DNA of 64,000 nt, taken from Luscinia megarhynchos. Lineage: Eukaryota; Chordata; Aves; Passeriformes; Turdidae. Location of the stretch: positions 18,950,906 through 19,014,905 of the forward strand of contig JAPFBE010000002.1 in assembly GCA_034336665.1 (NCBI GenBank). The letters are read 5' to 3'. Shown piece by piece: positions 23,301 to 36,840 of this stretch (position 1 is the stretch's first letter; each line of letters opens with the position of its first letter). The position numbers and the translations under genes are program-made. The notes beneath the pieces were generated by a model. The model was not told the origin of the DNA, did not search any database, and worked only from the letters and a program-made list of their open reading frames with translations.

Positions 23301-26300
23301 TAGCTCCTATGGAAGTGGGGCCTTGGAGCACAGCCATGACACTTCCATGCAAGACAGCACACAAGCTCTAGGCAAAACTCTTCACTGCTGTTGGCAGACC
23401 AGGTGGAAAAGCCAATTTTTATTCTACAGATCTGTTTCTTTTGTGAATGACAGTCTGTGCTGACTTTTCCTCTCTGGGGGCTCAGAGTGGAATTGCTGCT
23501 CAGTTTCAGCTGAATGTGAGGTTTTTTAGATCCAGATGCTGTTCCCTCTCCTCTTGTCTAATGCATGGCTGAATCAAATGAATTATATGCTAAAGGACAT
23601 TTAGAGTAGTGAACTGTGAAGAAAATATCTTTAACATGACAGAGGGTAGGCTTGCCCCATGCAGGGCTGCTTTGGTGCTTCATAATCTGGAACAGCTCTT
23701 TCTTGTCCTACTCCAGTATGCACTGGTGAGTTGGTTCATGAAGCTCAAGTCCTCCTGGATTCACATCTGTTTTTAGAAGTTGAAAACTGCAATGGTAACA
23801 TACTCTGGATGTTTGGCTGAAGCTTTTTCAATAACACAGAAATGGCTTTGTGAACCAGACTTTGTCCAAAATGCCATAGATGCTTGTCCCTGTAACTTGT
23901 GAGGATGTGGTAGAAGCACCTCAGGCTCCTGAGGTGTGCAGCTCATAGAGCTGCTACTCTAAAGGGCTTGGGATTGGCCTCCTTTTTACCACTGAATTCA
24001 GAGAAGTCTAAAACGATAAAGAAGAAAATGAATTTAGAAATTGGTCTTGGACAGAGACTAAACATAAAAAATTTTGCCTTGAATCTTCTCACTAATAATC
24101 TAGAAAGACATATAGTATTTTTCAGATCTAAGATGAGGCTTCAATGTGTTTCTCTCAAAACCCATCTCCAACCAATCTGAGAGTCCCGTGGTCACAAGAG
24201 AACAGAATGTTAAGACAGTTGATTGCAGTGTGCATAAAGAACTCTCAGGTTCTTCCACAGCCCTGAATTTGGTAAGAACCTGGTTTTCTTTTTCCTAATA
24301 AACAAATAGGTTACCATGCCATATAGCTCTGAGATGTTTAAGTTTATTCAATTCACAATTAAATGAGATGAGATACTGCCCTGTTCTAAGAGAACATCTA
24401 CAAATACAGGAATCTGTGCAAAAAAAAAGTCAAGAAGCTGATTGGTGTTGTACAAACTCATTTGGTTTCTTGACCTTGTATAACTATGGCAAGAAGAAAA
24501 GCCTCTTGATAAATTGCCCATGAAAGGCATTTAAACATTTTTGTTAGTCCACCTGCAAGCATGCAGGTTTATAAATACTTTCTGCTGTGAGTGGCATCAT
24601 CTGGTGACAGCAGCCCCTAGAGCTGAGTCCTCTCAGCTCTGGGTTCTATGTGACCCTGAATTGGGACATATTTTTTCTGGAATCAGATTTGTCAAAGAAT
24701 CCTGCTTCCATTTAGAAGTAGAAATAAATAACAGCTTCTTGTGGACTTCAATTTCTCTTGGCTTTGCTCATCTTCAGTTTGCCTTTATTTTTTTTTTTTT
24801 TTTGACCTCCACAGATGTTTCCCTGTGTCTGTAATTTGAAATTACTACAGTCAGTTTTATTGCAGAGGGTATAAACTTTATTTCTGCTCTCTAAACCCCT
24901 TCCTGCATGAACTTTCTGGAAAAGTCATGGAGAAAGAGTATCAAAGCCACACAAAAGATTTTGCTCTTACCACAAAAGGGAGGCTGCAGAAGAGGGAAAA
25001 TGCAGAGTGTTTCACCCAATCCAGTGCTTTTAAACTTGATTGGCCTTTTTAAAGAAGAATCAGAAATGTCCTTGCCCCATGGAGCTGCAGTTGGACAAGC
25101 AGCCTGTTGAGCTGTGTCCCTGTAGCTGTTCTGAGGGTGTTGCTGCCAGCAGGATAATGGCCTCTTTACCAGGTTCTGGAGGTCCTGGGGAATTACCAAG
25201 GGCATCCATCACTCCTTGTTTTCCTTCTCATTCAATGGCATCTGGCCTTGGTGGTGCAATTTCCATCTTGCCTTGGTGATGGAAAAGGTTAGTACATGGG
25301 AAAATCCTGAAACAGACTGTCAAGAGCAGTAACAGTGTGAGACAGTGAAAACCAGTTTCAAGATACTGTCAAGAGCCTGGGGAAGTTTTCTGGGAAGGGA
25401 ATTGAAGCTGACCCAAGAGAAGTCTGGACTATTAAGTTAATTATCCTGTCATGAGGTTTTTGAAAGCAAAGATGGAGCTCTATTAGTGTGTTGGCTTCAT
25501 GGCAAGTGAGAGCTGGCTGGAGCCTGTTCATCTGACCGTATTTTTTGGGATGAATTAGGGTCTAAAAGCCTGTGGGTTTTGTTGAAAAATGGCATTTTGA
25601 AAGAAGCAAGTTGGCTGCTAGGATTCAGAATCACAACAGAGCCAAAATAAGCTTCATATTTCTTAACCCCCATGTCACTGTGAGGTCCAGATTATCCCAG
25701 GTGATATGCAAATGCACAAGGATGGAGCACTGTGAGCTGCCAGGTTTTCATGAGAAGGGGCAAAGGGAAAGAAGCCACTGTTGTCCATTATGTAAATATA
25801 TGAGAGGTTTGAAAAAGACTGAGCTATTCAAACCTGATAATGTTTGTGAGGAAAGGCAATAAGAAAGAGAGGTAGGGATATGAGTTAACTGAAAACTCAG
25901 ACTGTGACTTCAGCACTTGGCACAAGTCAGCAGAATAAATAAAGCACAGAGATGCTGGGGGCAGGGAAAGAGACGTGTCCAGAGCAGAATAAACAGCCAG
26001 TCCTGGGCCAGAGTACTGTGCATTGTGTTAGCAGGCATCAAGCTGGGTTTGTGGGAAAGATGGATAACAGCAAAACAGACTAAAGGACTTGAATAAAGGC
26101 AACTAAAAGATTGTGCTCCAGTCATTTTTGCACTCTGGTATGAATCGGATGCAGCTCCAGGGGATGCAGCTTCAAGGATGAATACTGACATAATGCTAGG
26201 AGAGACATGAGCTTTCTTTTTATTAGGAAAGATGCAGATTAGATACAATTGTGACTTATGTCATTCTGAGCATGTGGGGAGCTGGCACCAAGGGCTGAGA

Positions 26301-29105
26301 AACCAGCATATTACAAAGGAAAAAGGAACTGGACCCTGAGGGACTAGTTATTCTCTCCTGATACAAAATGATCATTAGGAAAGATAAACATATTAAAATT
26401 AGTTAGTAAATATAATTTTAGGCAGATTGTAGCCAGCAGTACCCAAGGCCTACTTCATGTCAGTGTGAACAGGCAATTAAGAGTAAATGTTTCAGTTTCT
26501 CTGATGTTGTGTAGCCGCAGCTCTGGGAGCTCAAACCAGAAAAGTGCCAGGCTTCCTCCAGCACCCATGCTCCTCTTCCAGATATTGCTGGCCTCTTCAG
26601 CTGGGAAAGGTTTTACATTTTGTCTTTATCTAAAGCTGCTCTGAGCGTTGGTGAAGTTCTGCTTCAAGGGTTGATTGGATAAAGGACGTGCAGCAGAGAG
26701 GGATGGAGGGGTTAAATCCATGGGCAGGCTCTCCACTGATCCAAAAGATGAGGAAGAATGTCGTGCCCAGCCTTATGGGGGGCTCCTCTTTCATGTGGCT
26801 CCTGTCTCTTCCCTCAGTAACCCTGAGGGACACCATTTTTTATAATTCTGTATTTGTATGATTCAATCAGGGGATGTGTAGTTCCTGCTAAATAAATATG
26901 GATTATCTCTTTCTAGGCAACAAAAGCCTGTGCAGATCAAATATCACTTCAAAATAATTTCCCTGTTCTCCTCTCTGTTTAAAAAAATGTTTTTTGTTTA
27001 CCACAGAGGATATCAAGTAGGGTGCCTGATATCCACCTCTAGAGTTGCTGGAATTCCTTGTGAAAGTTTCTCTATCTTATATAATCTTGCACCAAGAGCC
27101 TTTAAAGTGAAGCTTCTGAAGCTGTGCCAGGATGCCTTGGTCTCTGCAGTTTTGTGAACATTCTTATTTTCACAAATGTTGAATTCAGAAATTGTACTGC
27201 CACAATGGTAGGTCTTTTTGGCAGGGGGATGAAACTGAGTTCAAATTTGTCATGATGCAAAGGAAATTGGGTGACTTGTTAGTGAAACCTTTGAAAAAAG
27301 AACATTAGAGACAAAAACCTTGCTAAAATTTTTATAATGGACAAAACCCTGTAAACTTATTGGGTAAATTATCCATGCAGAATATACATTTAACTACTGA
27401 ATATTATGTATTGGGTGTGTGTAGTTGGCTTATTATGTATCATAATCATATTTTAAATAAGGGATTTAAAAAATTTAAGCAAGATTTATTTCCTGCTTGC
27501 TTTTACTGTCAATTGTATGTCTAAATCTCATGGTTACTGTCAAAAATATAAAACTTCACTACCGTTTTAAAGCCTAGGTTCATTAAAAAAAAGTAGATAT
27601 GAGGGAAAATCTATAAGTGAGAATTTTGAGAAGTTGGAGGTCATTTTGCTTTGCTGCAGGGCTGTGCAAATGGTTTTATGCTTGTCAGTTAAACTGGTTT
27701 GGGGTTTTTTTACCCATTCTGGGCACCCAGCCAGGCTAACTTACAAAACTGCAATTATCATGATTGTTAGGAACAGTTCCACTACTTCCCTTGGATTTCT
27801 TCTGCCTTGCTTCTTTTCTTCTTTGAGGAAGTCTTAAATTTTCCTGTCAGTTCTGAGGAGACCCTGATTTTCCCCTTAGGGGTTCCCACAGAGACACAGA
27901 GTCGCAGAGGGCCCTCCAGCTCCCTGATAAATGTAATCCTGTCAGAGGCAGCAACAAGCCAGAATCACTCCACAGGATCAAATCCCCAGCCTACAAAGTG
28001 AGGTCTTGCTGCTGGGAGACCCACAGTGCTCTGGGCTTTTTAATTTTATCCTTCAAAGCAGAATTTCTAAATATATTTTGAATTTGAAGGCTGAGAGGCT
28101 TTGGGCATTTGCACCATCCCTCATTTATGACCCTGTTTCTGTGGCAGCTGCTCAGTGAAGGCTTCCAGGGTATTTTGATGCCCCTCCACGAAGCATGAGG
28201 CAAAGAGAAAGAGCTGGCAGCAGATGTTGGCCACCCAGCAGAATTTGGGCTGCAAGCACCACGGGGTAGGGCAGCACTTACTGCACAATTGCCTCTGCCC
28301 CCCCCCATTCTCCAGAAGCAATTACCCACTCCTGTCAGGCTCCTGGAAAACTCCTTTCCACGTCCAGGGTGTAGCTGTGGGTGGCTTTGGCTATCAGGGA
28401 CAGCACACTGGAAGGTGCAGTTTTGCATTGCTGCTGTGAGCTGGGGTTAAGCCTGTCATGTGCTGATAGTGCCTTGATCTGGTGGGGAGATGGACAGGTC
28501 TGTAAGTGGAGCAGTGCTGCACTCTGCTCTTTTACCATCAGTGATTTGCAGGGTCAAGTGTGGCACATCCAGAGCCCTGCTGTGCCTGATAGGAACAGGG
28601 GCTGCAGAGGATCCTTAATCTTGGCTGCCATCCCTGGGGGGGGCAGTGGCTCTTTCCTGTGTCACACGTGGCTTTGGGGTGGGATGCTCTGATTCTCCTT
28701 CATCCTGCATGCCAGGTTTCAGCTGGGGAGGGGGCCTGGAGGGGAAATCCAGTGCTTATCTCACTGGTGCTGCTGGGCTGTGTGCCTCTGATAATGCACC
28801 TCTGCTGCTGGTACTGCAGCTCTTCTCAGGTCACAGCTGCTCTTCCTCATCAGGAATTTACAGGAGCTCCAGAAAAGTCAGAGATGGGAAATAATGATGG
28901 TGTGTCAGGCTGTTGTGTAGTGCTGGCCAGATACTGTCCATCAGGGAACTCCCTGTGTTCAAACCACCTTCCTGGGATACAAAACTCTGCTGAGGATTTG
29001 TGAAGTCTCGTTTGTTTTCAGGCAACCAAACCAGGAACTTCTGGACAATTTTTATATGACTCATTTAATTATTTTATATATGTTAGCTCTACAGACTACT
29101 GTATT
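20346..29105. other. Intergenic gap, no gene or named repeat recognised
   Basis: About 8.8 kb with no supportable exon. Slightly GC-richer stretches (for example 21650-21900, 28120-28990) give several overlapping short open frames on both strands, which is a composition effect. A T16 run lies at 24788-24803. No RNA gene is visible. Confidence 0.55.
24788..24803 (+). repeat. Homopolymer of 16 T
   Basis: A simple T run with no identifiable adjacent retrocopy. Confidence 0.8.
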
Positions 29106-29109
29106 GCTT

Positions 29110-29380
29110 AGAATCACAGAGCATCCTGAGCTGGAAGGGACCCGCAAAGATCATGAAGTCCAACTCCTGGCCCTGCACAAGGCACCCCAAGTGTCACACC
29201 ATGGGCCTGAGGCCATTGTCCAAATGATTCTTGAACTCTGTCAGGGTTGGTGCTGTGACCAGTGCCCTGGGAGCTGTTCCAGTGCCCAACCACCCTCTGG
29301 GTGGAGAACCTTTTCTAATATCCAATCTAAACCTCCCCTGACACAACCTCAGGCCATTCCCTCAGGTTCTGTCCCAGCTC
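29110..29380 (-). mobile_element. CR1 LINE 3' fragment, antisense
   Basis: The copy begins with the inverted terminal motif AGAATCACAGAGCATCCTGA. The GAGCTGGAAGGGACCC, TGAACTCTGTCAGGGTTGG, GACCAGTGCCCTGGGAGC and CCAACCACCCTCTGGGTGGA blocks follow, then CTAATATCCAATCTAAACC. It is relatively well preserved, so younger than the 3293 copy. The plus-strand open frame 29056-29604 crosses it and is not a gene. Confidence 0.92.
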
Positions 29381-31729
29381 AGTGGCAACACTGTAGTTTT
29401 AATCCTTGTGTGTCCAGAACTGCCTCGATGTGCCACATCTCTTGTTCAGTGAGTTTTGTTCCCAAAGCATTAACTTACCACGTGAGCGTTGGGTGGAAGC
29501 ATGCTGCTGTTGGGCAGTGCAGTGAGGGAGCTGAATGGCATTTTAAATGTAGGCTAGCCAAAGATTTCCAGAAACTCCTCACTTATTTTCAGGTTTTGAG
29601 GTAACCCATTAATATTATTCTTGCACACTTAGTGCTTTTGCTTTTCTTCATTGAAAACTATATTTTCAACCAATTATGTTTAAACTGTTTAATGTCTGTG
29701 AAAAATCTGTTTGCTGATCAAAACCATAGCAGAATGTAAAATAATGGAATGAAAATGTACATTTGCCTTCATCTGAATGGCTGGTGTGACCATGGGGGTA
29801 TATCCATTGTGGGGGAACCTGAACTGCAGACCTTGGGGCTGTATCTTTTTCAAGTATTAAATGCAGTAGCCTATCTTCTTGTGCCAGGACCTTTCAGAAT
29901 GATCAGGGATCTGAATTAATTTTTAAGGGTTTATTCTGAAAGTGAGTTGTGAGATATTTCCAAGTTTCCTGCTTTACATCATTAGGATTAGCAATTTGCA
30001 AAAGTCTTCTTTTGAAGGCATTGGAACCAATTCTGCTGCCCCACAGACTAATACCAATTACTACAGATATTTATGATTCTAGGGCAAGCTAAACCTGCTC
30101 TTATGAGCTGAAAGAGGTTATCCAAAATGTCCAAAAGATTATGGAATTGCTGCCCCTTGTTCCTCCATCAGACTGGTGGCATGGTTTATTTTTCTTCAAG
30201 AAAATTCATGTCAAGGCCATTTTTCTTTCTCTTCCCTTGGATGCATGGACTTTTTATCTCCATCCAGAATGAAATCTTCTGCCAACATGCAATTCCTTCA
30301 GAAACATTAATGAATGTTAATTAATTATCTTTAACATTAATGTGTGACTTCAATTGTTCTTAGATATGGCATAATACCGTCTTCAGAAATCCTTCTGTGA
30401 GTGCTGCAGCCCAGCTCTTGAGATAACAAAGTTAAAATTGCAGAGCCTTATGATTGGCCCTGAGAAGCCTACCAAAAACCAAGCAGAACAACTTCTAGTG
30501 ACCACAGTGCCTTCTCTGTTTTCTTATTTTGATCCCCTTGATACAAGGGATCATTCAGTTTAAGAACTCCTAGCTTTGCATTGTTTTCATTTTATTAATT
30601 GTTATTTAGCATCCAAAATAATGCTTCCAGCATGTACGTTCTGGGTTTATCAAGTTTCCAGCTTAAATTCCCACCCATCTTTCTGAGCATAAAGGCAGGA
30701 GAGGTGTGTGTGTGTGTACAGTGGAGAGAAAGAAAGAAATAGGGGGACATTACAGTTTTTGACATTTGAACATGGAAAGAAAACTATGTCATGTTGTCAT
30801 TTTTACTTTACATCTCACAGTGCAATCTGATTTCTGTAGAAGTGTTTGTTTAGGTTATTCCTGGCATAGCAGGTGGTTTTAGGTTTGGTTTTTTTAGTAA
30901 TATTGTTTGGTCAAAGATCTCAGCCCACCTTGGCAAGCTCAGTCAATTCCAAGAATTTTGTATTTGTAAGGAGCAGCATCTTATTTCCCAGAAGCTGCTA
31001 CTGTCAGTAGCTGGTTTACTCAGCACGTGGCTTTGGGGGTGGCCTCAGCGAGTCCCTTTTCCTACTGAGGCAAACAGAATAATTTTGTCTGGCAGTCAGA
31101 ATATTTTGCTGGAGAGGGTTATGAGTCCTGGAAAGCAGCATCTAGGAAATACTGGTTTACTAGAACATTGTGAGTGGGCTCATCCCGTAGAGTTGCACAA
31201 TAGTGAGTGTTTAGTTAGTTATACCCAGATGATATGGTACAGATGAGATACAGTGGCTCTAAAGGCTCACACTGCCTGCTTCTTCTTGGGTAGTCCACGT
31301 GGTTCTGCTTCAGCATGACTGCCATAGCTGGGACTGTTCAGCTTCAATGATTGAGGCAGAATTTGGAAGAAAATGCAAAAAAGGAAATAAATTAGTATTT
31401 GAATTAATAACTTTTCTTGATGTTTTTTCAAGGCAGGGTAAAAGATGAGCCATTTTACTGAAATTATTTGAGCTCACTCCTGAGTGTTGATCTCTACTTA
31501 TGCATGCTCTGGGTGATTTGGAATCATCCAGCAGAAGCTGGGTCTCAAAGACTAAAGCCTGCAGTGATCCAGAGCTTGATGACCCTGCAGTCCAAGCCAG
31601 AGAGGAAGTTTGTGATGATGACTGCAGAGCTGGAAAATGAATGCAAGTTGTGTTTGTTTCTTTTTGCAGCATGGCAGAAGCTGGATGGAACCTCTGGCAA
31701 TCATCTGGTGCCACTCACCATGAGCTGTC
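29381..31729. other. Intergenic, nothing recognised but short repeats
   Basis: AT-rich unique-looking sequence with a (GT)n run near 30703-30716 and GAAA repeats near 30727-30740. I see no exon. Confidence 0.55.
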
Positions 31730-31965
31730 CACCCATGTCCAGAAGTTTGAGTACCTCCAAAGCTGGAGACTCCACAGCTTCTCTAGGCAACCCGTGGCAG
31801 TGCTCAAATCAGCCTGACACTAAGAAAGTGTCCCTGCTGTTCAGAGGGAGCCTCCTGTGCTGCAGTGCGTGCCCACTGCTCCAGTCACTGTCACTGGAAA
31901 GGGCCTGGCTCCATCCTCTTTGCCCTGCCCACTGGGTGTTCCCTTCTCTGCCCTGTCCTTCCAGG
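31730..31965 (-). mobile_element. CR1 LINE fragment, antisense, of an older type
   Basis: The blocks GAGTACCTCCAAAGCTGGAG, ACTCCACAGCTTCTCTAGGC, AAGTGTCCCTGCTGTTCAGA, GGGAGCCTCCTGTGCTGCAG, a 'TGCCCACTGCTCCAGTCACTG' region and AGGGCCTGGCTCCATCCTCT occur in the order of an inverted CR1. The 3' terminal motif is absent. It accounts for the second half of the 168-codon plus-strand frame at 31468-31974. Confidence 0.85.
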
Positions 31966-34960
31966 AGTGATTGAAGTCCCCTATGAGCACCAGGGCCTGA
32001 GACTTAAAATCTGAGTTTAGACATAGGTACTAATAATGTCCTCCAGACTGTGTGGAACAGGTATACATCCACCTGGTGTTCCTGTCAACTGTAGCTCTTC
32101 CAGAATTAAACACAATAAGAATGCAGACTTCAGGGAGAATAGCTGTCACTCTTCTATTTTCTGTAGTTCCTTTTACTTACTACACACAGTTTTTTTGGTG
32201 GATTCTAACTCTGCTTATTTGTTGTATTTTTCCCTGTGCAGGAGGGATGAGAAGGACCAGAATTTCATCACCATCTTCTCATTTTGCATCATACTTCAGT
32301 ATCTTCACCCATCAAACCACTTTTCATCCTGTGAGTACCTCAAGAGAGAATTATATTTGGGGTTTGTTTGTTAGGAAGCTTGGTGCATCACTTCAGTCAT
32401 ATCCTCTCTGAGTAAGGAAAGAAAATGCAGAGGGCTGTGAGTGAAATATTTTCTACAGAAATCTGAGGGCCAGGACAAGGCAGGACTATGGTGATCTTGT
32501 TCTGTACAGATGCTCTCCTTCTAGATACTTCTTTCCTTGGAAAGGCAAATGCACCAGTGTGCCATCTCCAGCAGAGCTGAGCTCCAGTGCTGCATGACCG
32601 AAGGTTGCCAACTCTGACTGATGCAAGCTCTGTTACAGTCTGTGTTGACAGCTACTGGCAGGTTCCTTAGCATGGAAAATTGTGTGGCCAACTGTAATTG
32701 AGTTGAGGCATTTTCCTCCCTCCTCCTACTCTGAGAAGTACACTTGTCGTGTCCCAGATGAATGTGAAAGTGCCTTAAATTCCAGCAACAAACCTAGGCA
32801 GAGCACTGGCTCCCATTTATTGAAATAAGTTGCACTGTCCATTTGACCAAAAATGTTTTCTTTGCTGCCTCATTCCCTAATGGGTTGAAGTCCTATTTTA
32901 TCCACTGTTTGGGTAAAGTATGAACTATATCTGTGTAAAGATAAGCAATTTAGAGCTCAGTATTATGTGTTTTTTCTATTTTCTTCATGTATCCCTGACT
33001 TTAGGAAATTAATCCCACCTAAGCAGGTGATTTAATTCCTCTTTTTTTTCCATAATAATAAATGGTGCAGCTTCTGAATTACAGGGAAGTGTCTCTTAGC
33101 AATGTCGTAAATCTGTGCAAATTAGGGAGTGTGAACATGTTTAGATCTTCAGATTACCCCAAAATGTTGTAGGTTAAGACAAGTTAAGACCTTGCTCTGA
33201 TTTTTGCTCAAAGAATGCATCAGCAAAAGGTGGGATTAAGTACACACAGGTGGCTTTCAAAGAGCTCCAAGTACCTTCAGCCCATGGATCTCTGCTGCTA
33301 TTTTTGCTCAGCAGGAGAAAAGTTCTCTTATGTACTTCCAAAAATAAATTTAGACGTGATAGAATAGATCATTAAGCAAATAATGTAGCAGTACAATTAG
33401 GATAACAAATAGTCTTGACAGGAGATGTAGGGGTCAGGAATGAGCAAGGCTAAAACTAGCTGAATTTTATATTTTATATTCCTTAACCATTATACCTAAT
33501 TCTGCTAGCCATTGACTGGCACCCTTAATCTGCCTTCAAGCCTGAAGGAGGAAAATTTTTGTTAAAAAAAAAACAACAACAAAACCCTGTGGAAGTTCTC
33601 TTGGCAATTATTTAGGAAGATACTAAGTTCTTGCATTACATGTGAGTTTAACAAATTGTGCTGCTCCAAAATCCTCCAGATTCACACTGGAATTAACACA
33701 GAAGAGCCTGTGAGGCTGTGACCCCAAGCCTGGAGCTTTAGAAGAAATGCTGGCTGCAGAATTTGCAGATACCTAGGAGAACATTTGTGACTTTGACTGG
33801 ATTCAATCATCAGAGCCTAAATCTGATGCTTCAGGTTAGCTAATCTGTGCAGTACTGCAAATTTATGTGAAAGAGTACAAGCAGCAGCAGTGAATCAGGC
33901 TCGACAAAGATCTGTCCTGTCAAGAAAAGTTTTGAAAACACTCATTAAAAAATGTCTTAAGTCAATTTTTATGACCTCTCAGGTTTTCTTGCTTGTTGTT
34001 AGAGGTCTATAATGCTCCTGTCTTTATTATGGCTTTGCAGATACTGAACTAGACTTAACTGTAAACTTCACATACATCAAAAGATATTTACTGACCCATG
34101 CCGAAAAGAATGGGATGGTATTTTCCTGAAGAAACAGTATTCCTGTAGCCCAGTGTACAGAGAAAAGGTGCCTACTATTTCTGCATGAGAACATAATTTG
34201 CTGATAGTGCCAAGTTAGTTACTGACAGTGAATAGGAAGTGGCCTGAATGACTTTTTCCAGTCAAATAGAAATTTAAAGTCAAAAAATTATTCACATTTT
34301 ATCATGCAAACTGTAGGCAGCATAACAGCCTGACTGATAGCAACACAAAGTGAATGAAGTAGAATTATTTTTCAGTTGAAGTGCCTGTACTTTTAACTGA
34401 TGCAATTCTACATGTCTTCACTGTACCAGTTCTTCCATGTCTAAAGAAAGCACAAATAATCCCCCACTTGATACATATATATATATATATATGAACACTA
34501 TGGCTTAGAGGTGCCAGCAAAACAATCTTTATACAAATTGAAGTCCAACAAGTTTAACATTACAGAACTCATAGGTAAAGGTATCTTTTCTTCTCCTTTT
34601 CACTAAAATCAAATTCAATCAAGGAATTCTAACAACCCCCACTATTGTAAGGAAAACAGTCTTTGTTAAGAGATTGAAAAAAAAAGTATTTACTGAACAT
34701 TAGTTTCAACTCTAACAAAATATTCAAAAGTAGAATGACTCCCTATGTCTTCTTTCTCCATCTACCTCCTGTAAGAGAAAACTTGTTTAAAATTTAAACA
34801 ATAAATTAATATTCAAGTTTTAATTTGAAGGAAATGAAGAGCTTTTTAAACAAAATAAATATCAAAGCCTCTAAGTTACAATATTTGTTTCAGCAACTTT
34901 AAAATTAGAATGGAAGTGTCTTTGAAAAAGACAACTCTGTGAGAGAACTGCATTTAAAAT
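31966..34960. other. Intergenic, downstream of CDYL
   Basis: AT-rich with no recognisable exon. A TA microsatellite lies at about 34473-34492. Part of this stretch could still belong to a longer CDYL 3' UTR. Confidence 0.5.
34473..34492. repeat. TA dinucleotide microsatellite
   Basis: About ten AT/TA units, self-complementary, downstream of the probable CDYL polyadenylation sites. Confidence 0.85.
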
Positions 34961-34978
34961 GTGTTAAGAAATATTAGT

Positions 34979-35013
34979 TTTATTTAACCAGTTTTCACAG
35001 CTGAATATTTATT
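34979..35013 (-). promoter_or_regulatory. CDYL: Pair of candidate CDYL polyadenylation signals
   Basis: Minus-strand AATAAA occurs at 35013-35008 and again at 34984-34979, 29 bases apart. Between these and the stop codon I found no other AATAAA on this strand. Confidence 0.5.
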
Positions 35014-36343
35014 CTATAAAAACTTTACAGATTGTACAGTTTATATATAGTTCAAACTACTAGAACAAAGAAGTAGGTCCCACAGATGCAAAAATACTGT
35101 ACCAATCCAAGGTAAAGGCAGATTTACACACTGTACAGCTCTCCACTGGGAAGGGGAGGTGGGTCAGTTCCAAGTAAAAAGTTCAAAACTGTACAAAAAT
35201 AAGGTTTGATTTCTTTTTCATTCTTCATAATACATTCAGTAAGATTGCAAGCACAGATACCCAAGTAATAATAGATATCTGCAGTCAGGAATCAATAACC
35301 ACTCCTGAAAGGAATGCAAAATAGGTCTATTTACACAGGGCACTCTTTTACACCATACTGCATATAGTGTATATTTCATATAATAAAAAAAAGCATAGAC
35401 AAAGAACATTAAACATCTAATATAAGGTAGTTTTTTTTTTTTTAAAGAGGTTTTTTTTACTTAATAGTGTGCCAAAAGAATTTTAACTTATTAAATAATA
35501 TATTCTAAGTGAACCTAAAATTTATGAACATAAAATGCATTTTTGGTGTAATACATCAATTAAACCAGCAAATAGGAAAAAAGAACCAAAAACAAACCCC
35601 AAACTGTATATAAAGTAGTATTTTCACCCAGCAACAGGAGCACTTATGTAGTTATTTTAAAAAACCGAAATAAACAAACAAAAAACCCCCAAACAAACAA
35701 ACAGAAAACAACCCAGAGAGGCTTTTTAAAAACCGACTAAAACTAACTTATAACTTAGGATATTCATACATAAGATATTCAGTGATTCACTAATACTGCA
35801 AAACAAGCTTTTTTGTGTTGGTTTTTTTTTCCTTCCCCCTTCCATTTCCCTCTGGCTCTCCCTCATTCCCCTTCCCTAAGAGACAGTGGTTTCTTCATGC
35901 TGTCTGGGTAAGAATCAGACATACTCCTGCCCCTTCCTCCCACCCCTCTATACCTCTCCCCCAAAAGATAACAGTGTTTCCTTAGCATTCATCCTGAGCA
36001 CACTCTCTTTTTGGGGATATGTGTGACTTAAGCACAAGAGGGTTTAGTTACCCCAACCTTTTAGAATGTTACATTACTTGAGGTATTTCAACCTTCTTCT
36101 GAGACAACACCTTTTCTCTAAGCTGACTCATTGGGCAGAGAAAGCAAGGGCTGGCTAATACCCGTTTCAATTCTGTATTCTCATGAAAAAGAAAAGCATT
36201 ACTCCAGACTTCCCTGCCACACAGAAAATAATGCAACACCATTCACTTCTAATTAACTCTCTATTTGATACAGTACTAGCCAAAGATAACAAAAACTAGA
36301 GCTTTTAAAGAGATGTTTGGTAGTGCACTCTATAATTTTTTAC

Positions 36344-36455
36344 CTTGTGTGTGTGTGTCTACATACACACTTTCACACATATTACATTTATATATATATA
36401 TGTATATATATATAAAAGACATATATCGATATATGCACACACACACACACACTTG
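36344..36455. repeat. Compound GT / TA / CA microsatellite cluster in the CDYL 3' UTR
   Basis: A (GT)n run near 36346-36358, TA tracts at about 36390-36415 and a (CA)n run near 36435-36452 lie within 110 bases. In the CDYL mRNA sense the order is (TG)n, TA tracts, (AC)n. The TG and AC arms are complementary and could pair in RNA. Confidence 0.85.
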
Positions 36456-36681
36456 TATGTGTATATATCTGTATGTAACAATCAGGGAGAAAGGAGTTTT
36501 GTTCAAATTTAAGAGCTACAGTACTTTTAAACCCCTTGACAGTAAAAGGGGAGGGGGGGTGTGTGTCCACTCCTGTTCCCAAGTTGAGCAAGGGGCTAGT
36601 TTATATAACGTTTTTTTAAATGGGCATAGTTTGCTTGCCCCGATGTCCAAGAAATACAATTCCAGTGTCATGGGCATCTCA

Positions 36682-36840
36682 TCAGAATTCATCAATCCTG
36701 TTCTGCAGATATTTTAACATTGAGTCCATCCCTTGTGCTGAGCCCCAGATTTTCTTCAAAACTTCACACTCCTTTTCATTTGCTTGTTCCAAGTCCACCT
36801 TCATGATGTTACGCACTAAAGCTTTGGATTCTTCAAGTAC
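36682..36840 (-). CDS. CDYL: CDYL last coding exon
   Basis: It encodes [19 protein letters not shown], then [20 protein letters not shown] and [13 protein letters not shown] with a TGA stop (complement of 36684-36682). It enters in phase 0 after an acceptor reading GGCCTAG. This is the C-terminal helical part of the crotonase fold, which takes part in trimer contacts in the family. Confidence 0.95.
   Translation of the reverse strand, partial: VLEESKALVRNIMKVDLEQANEKECEVLKKIWGSAQGMDSMLKYLQNRIDEF

Larger units (their letters stand above)
34962..36681 (-). other. CDYL: Probable CDYL 3' untranslated region
   Basis: Downstream of the CDYL stop the sequence is AT-rich with U- and A-runs and no further exon. 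Two AATAAA signals on the minus strand (TTTATT on + at 35008-35013 and 34979-34984) are the first ones met after the stop, giving a 3' UTR of about 1.65-1.7 kb. The region includes GT, TA and CA microsatellites (36344-36455), a T run near 35431-35444 and AAAC-type repeats at about 35663-35703. The real end must be set by transcript data. Confidence 0.55.

Noticed and set aside
29056..29604. 182-codon plus-strand open frame
   Set aside because: It reads across an antisense CR1 fragment.
31468..31974. 168-codon plus-strand open frame
   Set aside because: Its second half is an antisense CR1, and the first half has no recognisable homology or splice context.
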